From NCBI RefSeq assembly GCF_001904725.1, contig NZ_MRCE01000046.1, positions 1 through 49,272 on the forward strand: a stretch of DNA of 49,272 nt, written 5' to 3'. Source of the stretch: Phormidium ambiguum IAM M-71 (lineage in GTDB: Bacteria > Cyanobacteriota > Cyanobacteriia > Cyanobacteriales > Aerosakkonemataceae). The position numbers and the translations under genes are program-made. Below the pieces are notes generated by a model. That model saw only the letters and a program-made list of their open reading frames with translations. It made no database searches and was not told where the DNA came from. Position 1 is the stretch's first letter; each line of letters begins with the position of its first letter. Of the stretch, positions 15,778 through 24,273 are shown in pieces.

Positions 15778-16566
15778 GTGGTAAACGCCTTAGTAGCTGA
15801 TTTCCGTATTATATTCGAGCGCGATCCGGCGGCTCGTAACTGGCTGGAAGTCTTATTCTGCTATCCTGGTTTGCAAGCCCTGTTCTTGCATCGCTTCGCC
15901 CATTGGTTATATGTGGTGGGTATTCCTTTCATCCCCCGCTTAATTTCTCATATTGCCCGTTTTCTCACAGGCATTGAAATTCACCCAGGTGCACAAATTG
16001 GTCATGGCGTATTTATCGATCATGGCATGGGTGTAGTAATTGGAGAGACTGCCATTATCGGAGATTATGCCCTGATTTACCAAGGCGTTACCCTTGGCGG
16101 TACAGGTAAAGAAAGTGGCAAGCGTCACCCGACTTTAGGTGAAAATGTTGTCGTTGGTGCAGGTGCGAAAGTTCTGGGCAATATCCAAATCGGTAATAAT
16201 GTTCGTATTGGTGCAGGATCTGTAGTTTTGCGCGATGTTCCGTCTGATTGCACAGTGGTTGGAATTCCCGGTAGAATTGTTTATCGTTCTGGAGTCCGCG
16301 TTAATCCTTTAGAACACGGAAGTTTACCCGACTCAGAAGCAGAAGTAATTCGTGTTTTAGTCGATCGCATCGAGTATTTAGAACAAAAATTTGAAGAACT
16401 ACAAAATAATCAACAATCTCAAAAACCGATTCCTATCCCAGTTGGTATAACAATTGGTGTGGATGATAGCGATTGCCCTAAACTTAGCGTAGGCAGCGAT
16501 CGCAATTTAGTATGTCGCATCAGCGATCACACAATTCAACAATTTTTAGACGGCGCAGGAATTTAA
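15778..16566 (+). CDS. cysE: Serine O-acetyltransferase
   Basis: 262 residues. The N-terminal helical domain ([18 protein letters not shown], then HRFAHWLY) precedes a left-handed beta-helix of hexapeptide repeats (about 70-170) with the catalytic region [20 protein letters not shown] and [17 protein letters not shown]. It transfers acetyl from acetyl-CoA to L-serine, giving O-acetylserine for cysteine synthesis. The C-terminus beyond residue 190 is a longer, less conserved extension with a Q-rich linker. The start is GTG, chosen because the family begins right before the ADFRIIF segment. A TATAAT box at 15676-15681 could be the -10. Confidence 0.94.
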   Translation: MVNALVADFRIIFERDPAARNWLEVLFCYPGLQALFLHRFAHWLYVVGIPFIPRLISHIARFLTGIEIHPGAQIGHGVFIDHGMGVVIGETAIIGDYALIYQGVTLGGTGKESGKRHPTLGENVVVGAGAKVLGNIQIGNNVRIGAGSVVLRDVPSDCTVVGIPGRIVYRSGVRVNPLEHGSLPDSEAEVIRVLVDRIEYLEQKFEELQNNQQSQKPIPIPVGITIGVDDSDCPKLSVGSDRNLVCRISDHTIQQFLDGAGI

Positions 16567-16571
16567 AATCA

Positions 16572-16603
16572 AAGGCAGAAGGCAGAAGGCAGAAGGCAGA
16601 AGG
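16572..16603. repeat. AGAAGGC heptamer array
   Basis: About four heptamers directly after the cysE stop. Confidence 0.9.
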
Positions 16604-16639
16604 TAATAAATACTTTTTGTTTCTGCCTTAAATCTATGT

Positions 16640-16687
16640 CTACATCTGTGTTTATCTGTGTGCATCTGTGGAAATCTGTGGTTAAAA
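16640..16687. repeat. ATCTGTG degenerate tandem repeat
   Basis: Five spaced copies of ATCTGTG (for example TACATCTGTGTTTATCTGTG). The same motif fills 30930-31117. Units are 10-11 bases with variable linkers. Confidence 0.8.
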
Positions 16688-16720
16688 AAAGACCGAAAAA
16701 CTTTTACAGATGTTGATTTA

Positions 16721-17302
16721 TCAAGGATTAACCTCCTCCATAAACCAATTTCCTTCGCTATCTAGTTTGTAAAGCGATCGATTTTGTGGCTCTCCTCGCA
16801 ACTCTAAATGATCCACAAAATCCGGTTCTAATAACAACAAATAGAAACTATCTAAAGGCTCATTTGGGTTAGGTTGTGGTGCTTGAAAAGCTGCGGCTTC
16901 TGCTCTCAATTTACCAGTTTCCGGCCAAGTAAATTGCGATCGCGCAGTATCAGAAAGTTCTTGCCAAGTGATTTTTCGTGCCTTTTGTAAATCTAAATTC
17001 GCCTCATTATCTTTAACTAAAATCAACTTTCCCGAAATCCGAAATTGTTCCCGCGTATTTGCAAAATACCAACAAATTTCGCCCCAAGGTTGGTAATCTA
17101 TTTGCTCAACTTTCGGACTTCGCGCATCTGTAATAAACTTCAATCGATTAGTATTCTCTAAAAACCCACGAAAAACCACAGTCCGATTCGCCGGACGATT
17201 ATTTTCCCGTACAGTTGCTAACTGTACATAACGGGAGTAAATCAAGCTGCGGTTACGATGTAGAGCGTGGGTGAGATGCGATCGCCAAGGAGCAAGAGAC
17301 AC
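16721..17302 (-). CDS. Npun_F5749-type FMN-dependent PPOX flavoprotein
   Basis: 193 residues related to pyridoxamine 5'-phosphate oxidase. The first part (LAPWRSHLTHALHRN, YVQLATVRENNRPANRTVVF) is the split-barrel strand pair that binds FMN phosphate. QIDYQPWGEICWYFANTREQ is another typical segment, and the C-terminal LYKLDSEGNWFMEEVNP closes the barrel like PdxH's W...RL segment. The family occurs widely in cyanobacteria, and its substrate is not settled. It ends its own transcription unit. Confidence 0.85.
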   Translation of the reverse strand: MSLAPWRSHLTHALHRNRSLIYSRYVQLATVRENNRPANRTVVFRGFLENTNRLKFITDARSPKVEQIDYQPWGEICWYFANTREQFRISGKLILVKDNEANLDLQKARKITWQELSDTARSQFTWPETGKLRAEAAAFQAPQPNPNEPLDSFYLLLLEPDFVDHLELRGEPQNRSLYKLDSEGNWFMEEVNP

Positions 17303-17311
17303 AGGGATTAG

Positions 17312-17333
17312 GTACTGGGTACTGGGTACTGGG
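17312..17333. repeat. GGTACTG tandem heptamer, three copies
   Basis: GTACTGGGTACTGGGTACTG is a second heptamer family of the short tandem repeat type, lying between the PPOX gene and the reductase promoter. Confidence 0.85.
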
Positions 17334-17373
17334 AATTCCAGTTAAATAACTATATTTAGCGCAAAAACTCAAA

Positions 17374-17402
17374 TTTGTAAAGCTTTCTACTCCATATATA
17401 AT
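17374..17402 (+). promoter_or_regulatory. Promoter of the ribonucleotide reductase gene
   Basis: A TTTGTA -35-like box (17374-17379) and a perfect TATAAT -10 (17397-17402) are 17 bases apart. Transcription would start near 17409 and give a leader of about 25 bases with AGGA before the ATG at 17434. I saw no cobalamin riboswitch in this short leader. Confidence 0.65.
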
Positions 17403-17433
17403 AGTGAGTCTGTTGATCTAGGACAAAAATCTT

Positions 17434-19839
17434 ATGGTTCGAGAACTTGAACGGCAACAGCAGAATAGTCAGTTTCCTGAAACTGCGCCTGCTGCCAATC
17501 CGGTATTTTTCAGAACGTACAGTCGCCGCACCGAGAAAGGGCGGGAAACGTGGGATGAGGTGTGCGATCGTACTCTCCAAGGACTAACCAAACTCGGCAA
17601 ACTCACCCCCGCAGAAACCACCATCCTAGACCGGATGCAACGCCAAATCAAAGCCCTTTCCTCTGGTCGTTGGTTATGGGTGGGCGGAGTCGAATGGATC
17701 GAACAACCAGAAAACTTTTCCGGCGGATACAACTGTAGCAGCACCAACATCTGTGATTGGCGAGCCTTTGGACTACTCATGGACTTAGCCATGATGGGCT
17801 GTGGCACAGGAGCCGTCCTTGAACCTCAGTATATCGATCGATTACCAGCAATTCGCAACTATTTAAATGTTAATTTGCAAGGTGAAATTGGCACTATTCC
17901 CATCAATGAACGACGCGAAGAAACCGAAGTCACAATTGTTGGCAATGAAGTCACAATTTATGTAGGAGACAGCCGCAGAGGTTGGGTAAAATCCTATCAA
18001 ACTTTACTGGAATTATCTACAGATGAACGCTTTACTGGAGAAGTTAAAGTAATAGTAGATTTGAGTAATGTTCGACCTGCTGGGGAAAAATTAAAAGGGT
18101 TTGGTGGAGTTGCCAATCCCATTAAATTACCTGACCTTTATCTGCGTTGTGCGTCAATTTTAAATAAAGCATTAGGGCGAAAATTAAATTCCGTTGAATG
18201 CTGTGTATTAATTGATGAAGCTGCGGTAGTAGTAGTCGCTGGAAATGTTCGCCGTTGTTTGCCTGCGGGAGCTTTAGTGCATACAATATCAGGGCTAGTG
18301 CCGATCGAGAAAATTAGAATTGGCGATCGTGTATTAACCAGCAAAGGTTTTTACCCTGTCACCAACTTTTTCGATCAAGGCGTGCAGTCATTATGCCGGA
18401 TTAAAACAGAAGATGGTTTTTTTGAATGTACCTCTGACCATAAAGTTGCTGTATTAACTGATGTTTACGGCAACTATAAAATGGTGAAAGCGAAAGAGTT
18501 GAAAGAAGGCGATCGCTTAATTTTCGTACCCCAATCAATTCCCGGAACTCCAACGGAATTACCAGAATTTAAGCATGAGATTCCACCGCAAGCTAAACCA
18601 ATTTCCGTTCCCGCTTTAACTTCAGAAATTGCTTATTTCTTAGGTTATTTACACGGTGATGGCTCTGTTGCTACAGACGGTTGGCGAGTCAGATTTCGGA
18701 TCGCAGAAAATCACCCACAAATTATTGAGCGCTTGATTGCAGTAGCGCAAGAATTTGGGCTGGAAACATACACCTTGAGAACACCTGAACAGTGCCAAAC
18801 CAAAGCCTTTGAACTACAGTTAAACAGCAGCGCACTAAACAAGTACCTTTCTCAATTTAAAAAGCCATTTAGCTCAATTAAAGTTCCCGATTGTATCTTG
18901 CTCGGAACTCAAGAAATTCGCGCCGCCTATTTATCTGGTTTAGCTGATGCTGATGGATGTCATTCTCAAGGAGTTTTAGTTGCTTCCAGTTATCAGGATT
19001 TTCTGCGTCAAGTTCAGGCTCTATATGCTTCATTAGGAATTACTACCAGATTATGTTCCTCAATTCGTAAGAGAACAGATAAATGGGAAGGGGAATTAGT
19101 AACAGTTGGTGAATCTGCTTTTGAAGCTGTCCAAAAGCTAATGTCTACCTATTCAACACAATTTACTCTGCGACAAAGGCAACGTCCTAAATCATTTAAA
19201 GATCATGGATTTCCTGTTGAAATGGTCAGACCTTTGGTTAGTACTTACCGATACCATTATGGAACAAATCAGCAGCAAGTAATTACACCCACTTTAAAAA
19301 GGCTGTTACCTGATACAACTGAGTTAATTCCTATTAAGGTCAAGTCGGTAGAATTCGATGTGAAGACAACCCATACTTATGATATTGAGGTTGCTACAAT
19401 TCATGAATTTGTATGTCAGGGTATCCTAGTTTCAAATTCAGCTGGAATGCGCCAAGGAATTAGTAATGACGAATTATTTGCTAATGCTAAATCTAACCTT
19501 TGGCAACAAGATGAAAATGGAAACTGGAGAATCGATCCAGAAAGAGACGCTTTGCGAATGGCAAATCATACCAGAGTATTCCATTCCAAACCAACATTAG
19601 AAGACTCAATTGAGGCTGTGAGAAAACAGTATTATTCTGGTGAAGGTGCGATTCAGTGGGCTGGAGAAGCTATTGCTAGAGCTAACTGCGATCTACTAAA
19701 AACACCTGAATTAAAAGTTGATTTTCTCAAGGCTTACGATCGAGGTAAAGCTAAAGAATGGATAGAAGAAAACTATCCTAATATTTCTCCTGACGAGTTA
19801 GAACATCGTTTAGCTCGCTTGGGATTAAATCCGTGTGGT
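17434..19839 (+). CDS. nrdJ: Adenosylcobalamin-dependent ribonucleotide reductase, exon 1 (with intein)
   Basis: 802 codons before the intron. The N-terminal extein holds the class II reductase start (ETWDEVCDRTLQGLTKLG), the RWLWVGG segment, and SGGYNCSSTNICDWRAFGLL with its catalytic-type cysteine. The C275-N668 stretch is an intein, and the extein resumes at SAGMRQGI. The exon ends LGLNPCG at 19839. The enzyme reduces ribonucleoside triphosphates (or diphosphates) to deoxynucleotides using adenosylcobalamin. After removing the 394-residue intein and joining exon 2, the mature protein is about 764 residues, close to the monomeric Lactobacillus-type enzyme. The in-frame TAG at 19840 belongs to the intron, so this is not a truncation. 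Confidence 0.93.
18256..19437 (+). mobile_element. Intein in ribonucleotide reductase, with LAGLIDADG endonuclease motifs
   Basis: 394 residues. It begins with C275 (CLPAGALVHT, block A) after GNVRR and ends HEFVCQGILVSN before S669 (block G plus the +1 serine), all needed for protein splicing. TSDHKVAV is block B. Two LAGLIDADG-type motifs, AYFLGYLHGDGSV and AYLSGLADADG, mark a homing endonuclease domain, and both keep their acidic residue. The insertion site GNVRR/SAG is a conserved part of the reductase active-site region. The reading frame is continuous and the splicing residues look intact. Confidence 0.95.
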
Positions 19840-20147
19840 TAGTAATTTTGCCTCACGTTAAAAACCGGGGAAAATCAGGGAAAGCTAAACCAGAAATCAG
19901 TTTTTCTAGCACGCTAATCCTGAGCTAACCTGAAGATTTAAAAATCTAAGGTAGTGCAACGCATAGAGATTGAAACTCTTTAAAATGAAGAAGAGAATAT
20001 AATATCTCCAAGAGTCCCCGGAATCTAGATAAACTAGATTAAAAGATATGCTGAACTGAACTGGAATAGACCAGTTGTATCCCAAAAATGGGTATGAGGG
20101 AAACCTCCAGAACTAAAGGATAAAAAGCCTTTAGGTTAACAAATTTG
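19840..20147 (+). ncRNA. Group I self-splicing intron, 308 nt, no ORF
   Basis: Reductase homology stops at NPCG (19839) and resumes exactly at EIIGANFHCN (20148). The 5' exon end CGTGTGGT pairs with GCCTCACG at 19850-19857, giving P1 with the conserved U-G at the splice site. TAATTTT (19843-19849) pairs with the first seven bases of exon 2 (GAAATTA), giving P10. The intron ends in G. Core-like elements AAATCAGGGAAAGC (P) and AATCCTGAGCTAACC (Q) are visible, as are several peripheral hairpins, such as AATCTAG/CTAGATT near 20031. No endonuclease ORF is present, so it is a minimal intron. Confidence 0.92.
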
Positions 20148-21218
20148 GAAATTATCGGTGCGAATTTTCACTGTAATCTTTCAGAGATTCACCTGAATCA
20201 AATCGACCCCAAAAACTACCAAGAACAGGAGGATGCTTTCACCGCAGGTGCTTTATCTGTTGCAACGCTTTTGAATCACAAATTTGTTGAACCTCGTTAT
20301 CGATACAGTCGGGAATTAGACCCAATTGTGGGGGTTTCTTTCACAGGTTTGTTTGACTTTTTTGTGAAAGCTTTTGGTGTTGATTGGTTACATTGGTGGA
20401 CGGAAGGAAGACCGGAAACTGAGCAAGGATTGAAGTTTAAAGAACAGGAAGCGGAGTACTTAAATCGGTGGCGAGAAACTGTGCATCGGGTGGTTTGGGA
20501 TTATTGCGATCGCCATAATCTCAAGCGCCCAAATCGTTGTACTACGGTTCAACCTTCGGGAACCAAATCATTACTAACTGGCGCATCTCCGGGATGGCAC
20601 CCCCCAAAAGCACAGCGATTTATTCGCCGGATTACTTTTAGGAAAAATGACCCTGTAGCCCTTGCTTGTATTGACTACGGTTACAATGTAATTCCGGCTC
20701 AATCTGACAAAGATGAAAATGGGAATTTGTTAAACGATCCCTTCGATCCTCGGTGTTCAGAATGGTTGGTAGAAATTCCAGTTTCTGTACTTTGGGCTGA
20801 TTTACCTGGTGCTGATGAAATTGATATCAGTAGGTTTTCAGCATTAGCACAAATGGATTTTTATATGCAAGTTCAAAAACATTATGTGCGACACAATACC
20901 AGCGCGACTATTGAGTTGCGAGAAAATGAAATCGAAGCTTTAGGTACGCGAATTTACGAGGCGATTCGTGATGATGAAGGTTACATTTCGGCGGCACTTT
21001 TAGCCAGATTTGATGACTTACAAACTTTCCCCAGGTTGCCCTTTGAACCGATTTCTAAAGAGAAGTATGAACAATTAATGAACGAAGTGAAATCGCGGCG
21101 GAAAACTGACAATTTCTATACAGCTTTGAGTCAATATGATTTGGGTGAAATGTCAGAAGCAGGGCCAGCAGGTTGTGATTCTGATAAGTGCATGATGCCA
21201 GAACAGAAGCCAGATTAG
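20148..21218 (+). CDS. nrdJ: Adenosylcobalamin-dependent ribonucleotide reductase, exon 2
   Basis: 356 residues in frame with exon 1 once the intron is removed. It carries EIIGANFHCNLSEIHLNQID, the radical-site region of class II enzymes, and RPNRCTTVQPSGTKSLLTGA, the conserved phosphate-binding segment. The C-terminus ends with AGPAGCDSDKCMMP, whose cysteine pair (C..D..C) fits the mobile redox tail that re-reduces the active site. A TTG at 20145 gives a false separate start; the codon belongs to the intron end. Confidence 0.93.
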   Translation, partial: EIIGANFHCNLSEIHLNQIDPKNYQEQEDAFTAGALSVATLLNHKFVEPRYRYSRELDPIVGVSFTGLFDFFVKAFGVDWLHWWTEGRPETEQGLKFKEQEAEYLNRWRETVHRVVWDYCDRHNLKRPNRCTTVQPSGTKSLLTGASPGWHPPKAQRFIRRITFRKNDPVALACIDYGYNVIPAQSDKDENGNLLNDPFDPRCSEWLVEIPVSVLWADLPGADEIDISRFSALAQMDFYMQVQKHYVRHNTSATIELRENEIEALGTRIYEAIRDDEGYISAALLARFDDLQTFPRLPFEPISKEKYEQLMNEVKSRRKTDNFYTALSQYDLGEMSEAGPAGCDSDKCMMPEQKPD

Positions 21219-21292
21219 CTACCTAGAGGCGGAGAAAACGTTACAATCCCAAATGAAGCAAACCCACAAGTTACAAATTAAGGAAACTTCCC

Positions 21293-21511
21293 ATGTTTCT
21301 CGATGAACTCACCCCTGTGTTTAAAGAAATGATCCAAAACCCAGTTTCCTTTATGGGTGGATTTCTGTCTGGAATTCTTCGCCTCAGCTTGAATGATGAC
21401 CCTGTGAAAAGCTGGTTAGATCAACAATCTGGTGTGACTACGCCTAGTTCCAGCACCAGTGAAGGGAACAACGGCAGAAGCAGTGGGCCACAAACAATTT
21501 CGATCGAGTGA
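21293..21511 (+). CDS. Small unknown protein after ribonucleotide reductase
   Basis: 72 residues. The first half has a hydrophobic GGFLSGILRLSL segment and DDPVKSWLDQQ; the last 28 residues are serine/threonine/glycine-rich and probably disordered. I do not recognise a family. AAGGAAA lies just before the ATG. The gene is intact, but its stop abuts the right end of the IS element, so its 3' flank has been replaced. Confidence 0.7.
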   Translation: MFLDELTPVFKEMIQNPVSFMGGFLSGILRLSLNDDPVKSWLDQQSGVTTPSSSTSEGNNGRSSGPQTISIE

Positions 21512-21512
21512 A

Positions 21513-22721
21513 CTACCCACACTTCCCCGTAGGGTAAGTGTGGGCTTCCTGCCCAACAGAAAGCGCAGTAGTGGATTTCTTACGTCCTCCCTTACTGCGT
21601 CTTACATCTGGACAACAGGCTTTGTCCCCCGTTCCAGAGGTCAAAATTCGTAGTCCTTCATTCCGAAGGTTAATACTAGCGTTAATGTCCCGATCATGCT
21701 TGGTTTGGCATTTTTTGCAAGTCCAAAATCTCACATCAAGAGGTAAATTACCAACTTGATTAAGACAGACATGACAGGTTTTTGAACTGGGAAAAAATCT
21801 ATCCACTTCTAAATAAACCTTCCCTTCTGCTTCTGCCTTGTATTTGAGCATCGTGCAGAATGTTCCCCATCCGACTTGGTGAATGGATTTAGCAAGTTTA
21901 TGATTCTGCATCATGCCTTTAACATTAAGATTTTCCACAATCACAACTTGGTTTTCGTTAACTATCCTACGAGATAGCTTGTGGAGAAAATCTTCGCGGC
22001 AATTGGTGATTTTCCTGTGAACTCTAGCAACTTTTTTCCGGGCTCTAATCCGATTATTAGAGCCTTTTTGTTTTCTAGATAATTGCTGTTGTTTTGTTTT
22101 TAAATTCTGTTCATACTTGTTAAGTATTCTCGGATTGTCAAACTTAGAGCCATCGCTAGTAACAGCGAAGTGAGTCAAGCCCAAATCAATCCCAATTGCT
22201 TTTCCTTCTGTATTTATAGGAGGTTGATCTTTGCCATCTTCAAAAAGGATGGATGCAAAGTATTGATTGGCACAATTTTTGGATACGGTTACTGTTTTAA
22301 CTTTTCCCTCAATCGGTCGATGAATGACTGCCGATATATTTCCTATTTTAGGGAGAGTTAAATAGTTGTCAGCCACCTTGACATTTTGAGGGTACTGTAT
22401 TGATTGTTTGCCATGTTTGGATTTGAATCTGGGATATTTAGCTCGTCTTTCAAAGAAGTTATTAAAGGCTACTCCCAGATTCAAGCAAGCTTGCTGCAAA
22501 CATTGCGAGTAAGTTTGCGATAGCCATTGATGCTCTTTCTTTAACTGGGGGATTATCTTTTTAACTTCATATCCAGATAGTCCTTTACCAGTTTCTTGGT
22601 ATGTTTGATTCATCAAATTCAAGCAATAATTCCAAAGCCAGCGACATGAGCCAAAAGCTTGCGCTAGTGACTGTTGTTGCTGGATATCTGGATATAGCCG
22701 GACTTTGACAACCTGGAACAT
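21513..22721 (-). CDS. tnpB: RNA-guided endonuclease TnpB, IS200/IS605 family
   Basis: About 402 residues from MFQVVKVRLYP, the usual TnpB beginning; a longer frame to 22793 adds 24 residues without homology, so I chose 22721. The three RuvC acids are visible: D in GIDLGLTHFAV, E in VVIVENLNVKGMM and D in KHDRDINASINL. A zinc ribbon CHVC...CKKC lies before the last one. TnpB is guided by an omega RNA made from the element's 3' end and helps keep the element in place. The frame is intact, so it may be active. Confidence 0.95.
   Translation of the reverse strand: MFQVVKVRLYPDIQQQQSLAQAFGSCRWLWNYCLNLMNQTYQETGKGLSGYEVKKIIPQLKKEHQWLSQTYSQCLQQACLNLGVAFNNFFERRAKYPRFKSKHGKQSIQYPQNVKVADNYLTLPKIGNISAVIHRPIEGKVKTVTVSKNCANQYFASILFEDGKDQPPINTEGKAIGIDLGLTHFAVTSDGSKFDNPRILNKYEQNLKTKQQQLSRKQKGSNNRIRARKKVARVHRKITNCREDFLHKLSRRIVNENQVVIVENLNVKGMMQNHKLAKSIHQVGWGTFCTMLKYKAEAEGKVYLEVDRFFPSSKTCHVCLNQVGNLPLDVRFWTCKKCQTKHDRDINASINLRNEGLRILTSGTGDKACCPDVRRSKGGRKKSTTALSVGQEAHTYPTGKCG
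21516..21544. repeat. Right-end hairpin of the IS element
   Basis: CCCACACTT (21516-21524) and AAGTGTGGG (21536-21544) form a perfect 9-bp stem beside the tnpB stop codon. The end of the omega RNA is expected here. Confidence 0.8.
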
Positions 22722-22830
22722 ATTAGAGCGAACAATATTTACTATAAGGCAGCATAACAAACGATCGTGAATTTCTGACAGTCTTCTGACCAATGCGATA
22801 GCGAGGGAGGAAGACAGGTCGGAAATTCAC

Positions 22831-22881
22831 CCGCCATTCATCCCACGCTCCCCTGCGGGTGAGTCGTGGGATGAATGGCGG
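22831..22881. repeat. Left-end hairpin of the IS element
   Basis: CCGCCATTCATCCCACG (22831-22847) and its perfect complement at 22865-22881 form a 17-bp stem; the loop itself pairs partly (CTC...GAG, CCC/GGG). This is an imperfect long hairpin typical of IS200/IS605 subterminal ends. Confidence 0.85.
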
Positions 22882-22899
22882 TTTAAACTAAGTCACCAC

Positions 22900-22932
22900 A
22901 GATACCCGACTTCTTGAAGAAGTCGGGTATCT
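22900..22932. repeat. Palindrome AGATACCCGACTTCT, dispersed type
   Basis: AGATACCCGACTTCT (22900-22914) is followed by TGA and its exact complement (to 22932): a 15-bp stem with a 3-base loop, then AACTTTTT. Palindromes with this ACCCGACTTCTT core are common in cyanobacterial genomes. It could act as a terminator. Confidence 0.9.
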
Positions 22933-23027
22933 AACTTTTTGCTTTTGAAAATAATACCTAAGAGGTATTGCTTAATAAGTGTTTATGCTTTATCTAGAAA
23001 TACCATTTCTGTAGTTCGTCTAAAGTT

Positions 23028-23051
23028 AGAGGCTCTCGGAAAAAAGCCTCT
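23028..23051 (+). promoter_or_regulatory. Leader hairpin upstream of fbp
   Basis: AGAGGCT (23028-23034) and AGCCTCT (23045-23051) form a 7-bp stem with a 10-base loop about 100 bases before fbp. It could be an upstream terminator, an attenuator or a leader structure; no T-run follows. Confidence 0.4.
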
Positions 23052-23152
23052 CTAAGATTATTAATAGGAGACGCTTGGGCATGAATCACAGGAGCAATAT
23101 CTGAGAAACTGCCCTACTGAAACAGCGGCTTTTGTAGAGATGAGGAAGATTA

Positions 23153-24217
23153 ATGACGGAAGCTATCGGGCCTCTAACTCAGGAACCTGCCCTAGACCGG
23201 GATTGTACCACGCTGTCTCGTCACGTCTTGCAGCAATTACAAAGTTTTTCCGCAGATGCACAAGATTTGAGTGCTTTGATGAATCGCATTGCTTTGGCGG
23301 GAAAATTAATTGCTCGCCGCATGAGTAGAGCAGGTTTAATGGAAAATGTCCTGGGATTTACTGGGGAAGTAAATGTACAGGGAGAGTCTGTCAAAAAGAT
23401 GGACTTATACGCTAATGATGTTTTTATCTCGGTGTTTAAGCAAAGTGGATTAGTTTGCCGCTTGGCTTCCGAGGAAATGGAAAAACCTTATTACATCCCA
23501 GAAAATTGCCCGATTGGACGTTATACTTTGCTCTACGATCCGATCGATGGTTCTTCCAACATAGATATCAATATTAATGTTGGTTCTATCTTTTCCATTC
23601 GCCAACAAGAAGGCAGTGATGAAGATGGTTCGGCATTGGATTTGTTACAAAATGGACACAAACAAATTGCTGCTGGGTATATACTTTATGGCCCTAGCAC
23701 TATGTTGGTTTATTCGATCGGTAAAGGTGTTCATTCCTTCACCCTTGACCCTAGTTTAGGTGAATTTATTCTTTCTAGCGAAAACATTCAAATTCCCGAA
23801 CATGGGCCGATTTATAGTGTGAATGAAGGTAACTTTTGGCAATGGGAAGAATCGATTCGGAATTACACTCGTTACGTGCATCGTCATGAAGGTTACACTG
23901 CTCGTTATGGTGGAGCATTAGTCGGAGATTTCCACCGCATTTTGTTTCAGGGAGGAGTGTTTTTATATCCTGGGACAAAGAAGAAACCAGAAGGGAAATT
24001 GCGTTTGCTTTATGAAGCTGCACCTTTAGCTTTTTTAGCTACACAAGCTGGTGGTCGTGCTAGTACTGGAATCCAGCAAATTATGGATGTAGTGCCAACT
24101 AAATTGCATGAAAGAGTACCGCTTTTTATTGGCAGTAAAGAGGATGTGGCTTTGGTGGAATCTTTTATTAGCGAAGCAGTTCGAGAAGATCAGGAAAAAT
24201 CACTTGCCAGTTCATAA
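23153..24217 (+). CDS. fbp: Class I fructose-1,6-bisphosphatase
   Basis: 354 residues. [20 protein letters not shown] (metal-binding DPIDGSSN), the preceding acidic helix ASEEMEKP, and [14 protein letters not shown] with [20 protein letters not shown] in the C-terminal half define the class I (redox/AMP type) family. It converts fructose-1,6-bisphosphate to fructose-6-phosphate for gluconeogenesis and regeneration of sugar phosphates. GAGGA precedes the ATG by 6 bases. It is the first gene of the fbp-tal-zwf-opcA cluster. Confidence 0.96.
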   Translation: MTEAIGPLTQEPALDRDCTTLSRHVLQQLQSFSADAQDLSALMNRIALAGKLIARRMSRAGLMENVLGFTGEVNVQGESVKKMDLYANDVFISVFKQSGLVCRLASEEMEKPYYIPENCPIGRYTLLYDPIDGSSNIDININVGSIFSIRQQEGSDEDGSALDLLQNGHKQIAAGYILYGPSTMLVYSIGKGVHSFTLDPSLGEFILSSENIQIPEHGPIYSVNEGNFWQWEESIRNYTRYVHRHEGYTARYGGALVGDFHRILFQGGVFLYPGTKKKPEGKLRLLYEAAPLAFLATQAGGRASTGIQQIMDVVPTKLHERVPLFIGSKEDVALVESFISEAVREDQEKSLASS

Positions 24218-24273
24218 AAAATCTAATTTACACCAAATGATTCTCAAGTAAATAGTAGTAAAAAAGGAAAACA

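Larger units (their letters stand above)
21512..22885 (-). mobile_element. IS200/IS605-type element carrying only tnpB
   Basis: A single tnpB gene between two hairpin ends (21516-21544 and 22831-22881) without a TnpA Y1-transposase gene. Elements with tnpB alone depend on a TnpA in trans. The exact boundaries are not proven, because this family leaves no target duplication. It lies between the 72-residue gene and fbp. Confidence 0.8.

Noticed and set aside
19840-19842. Premature stop making the ribonucleotide reductase look broken
   Set aside because: The TAG is the first codon of the intron. Homology resumes in frame at 20148, and the P1 and P10 pairings explain the break.
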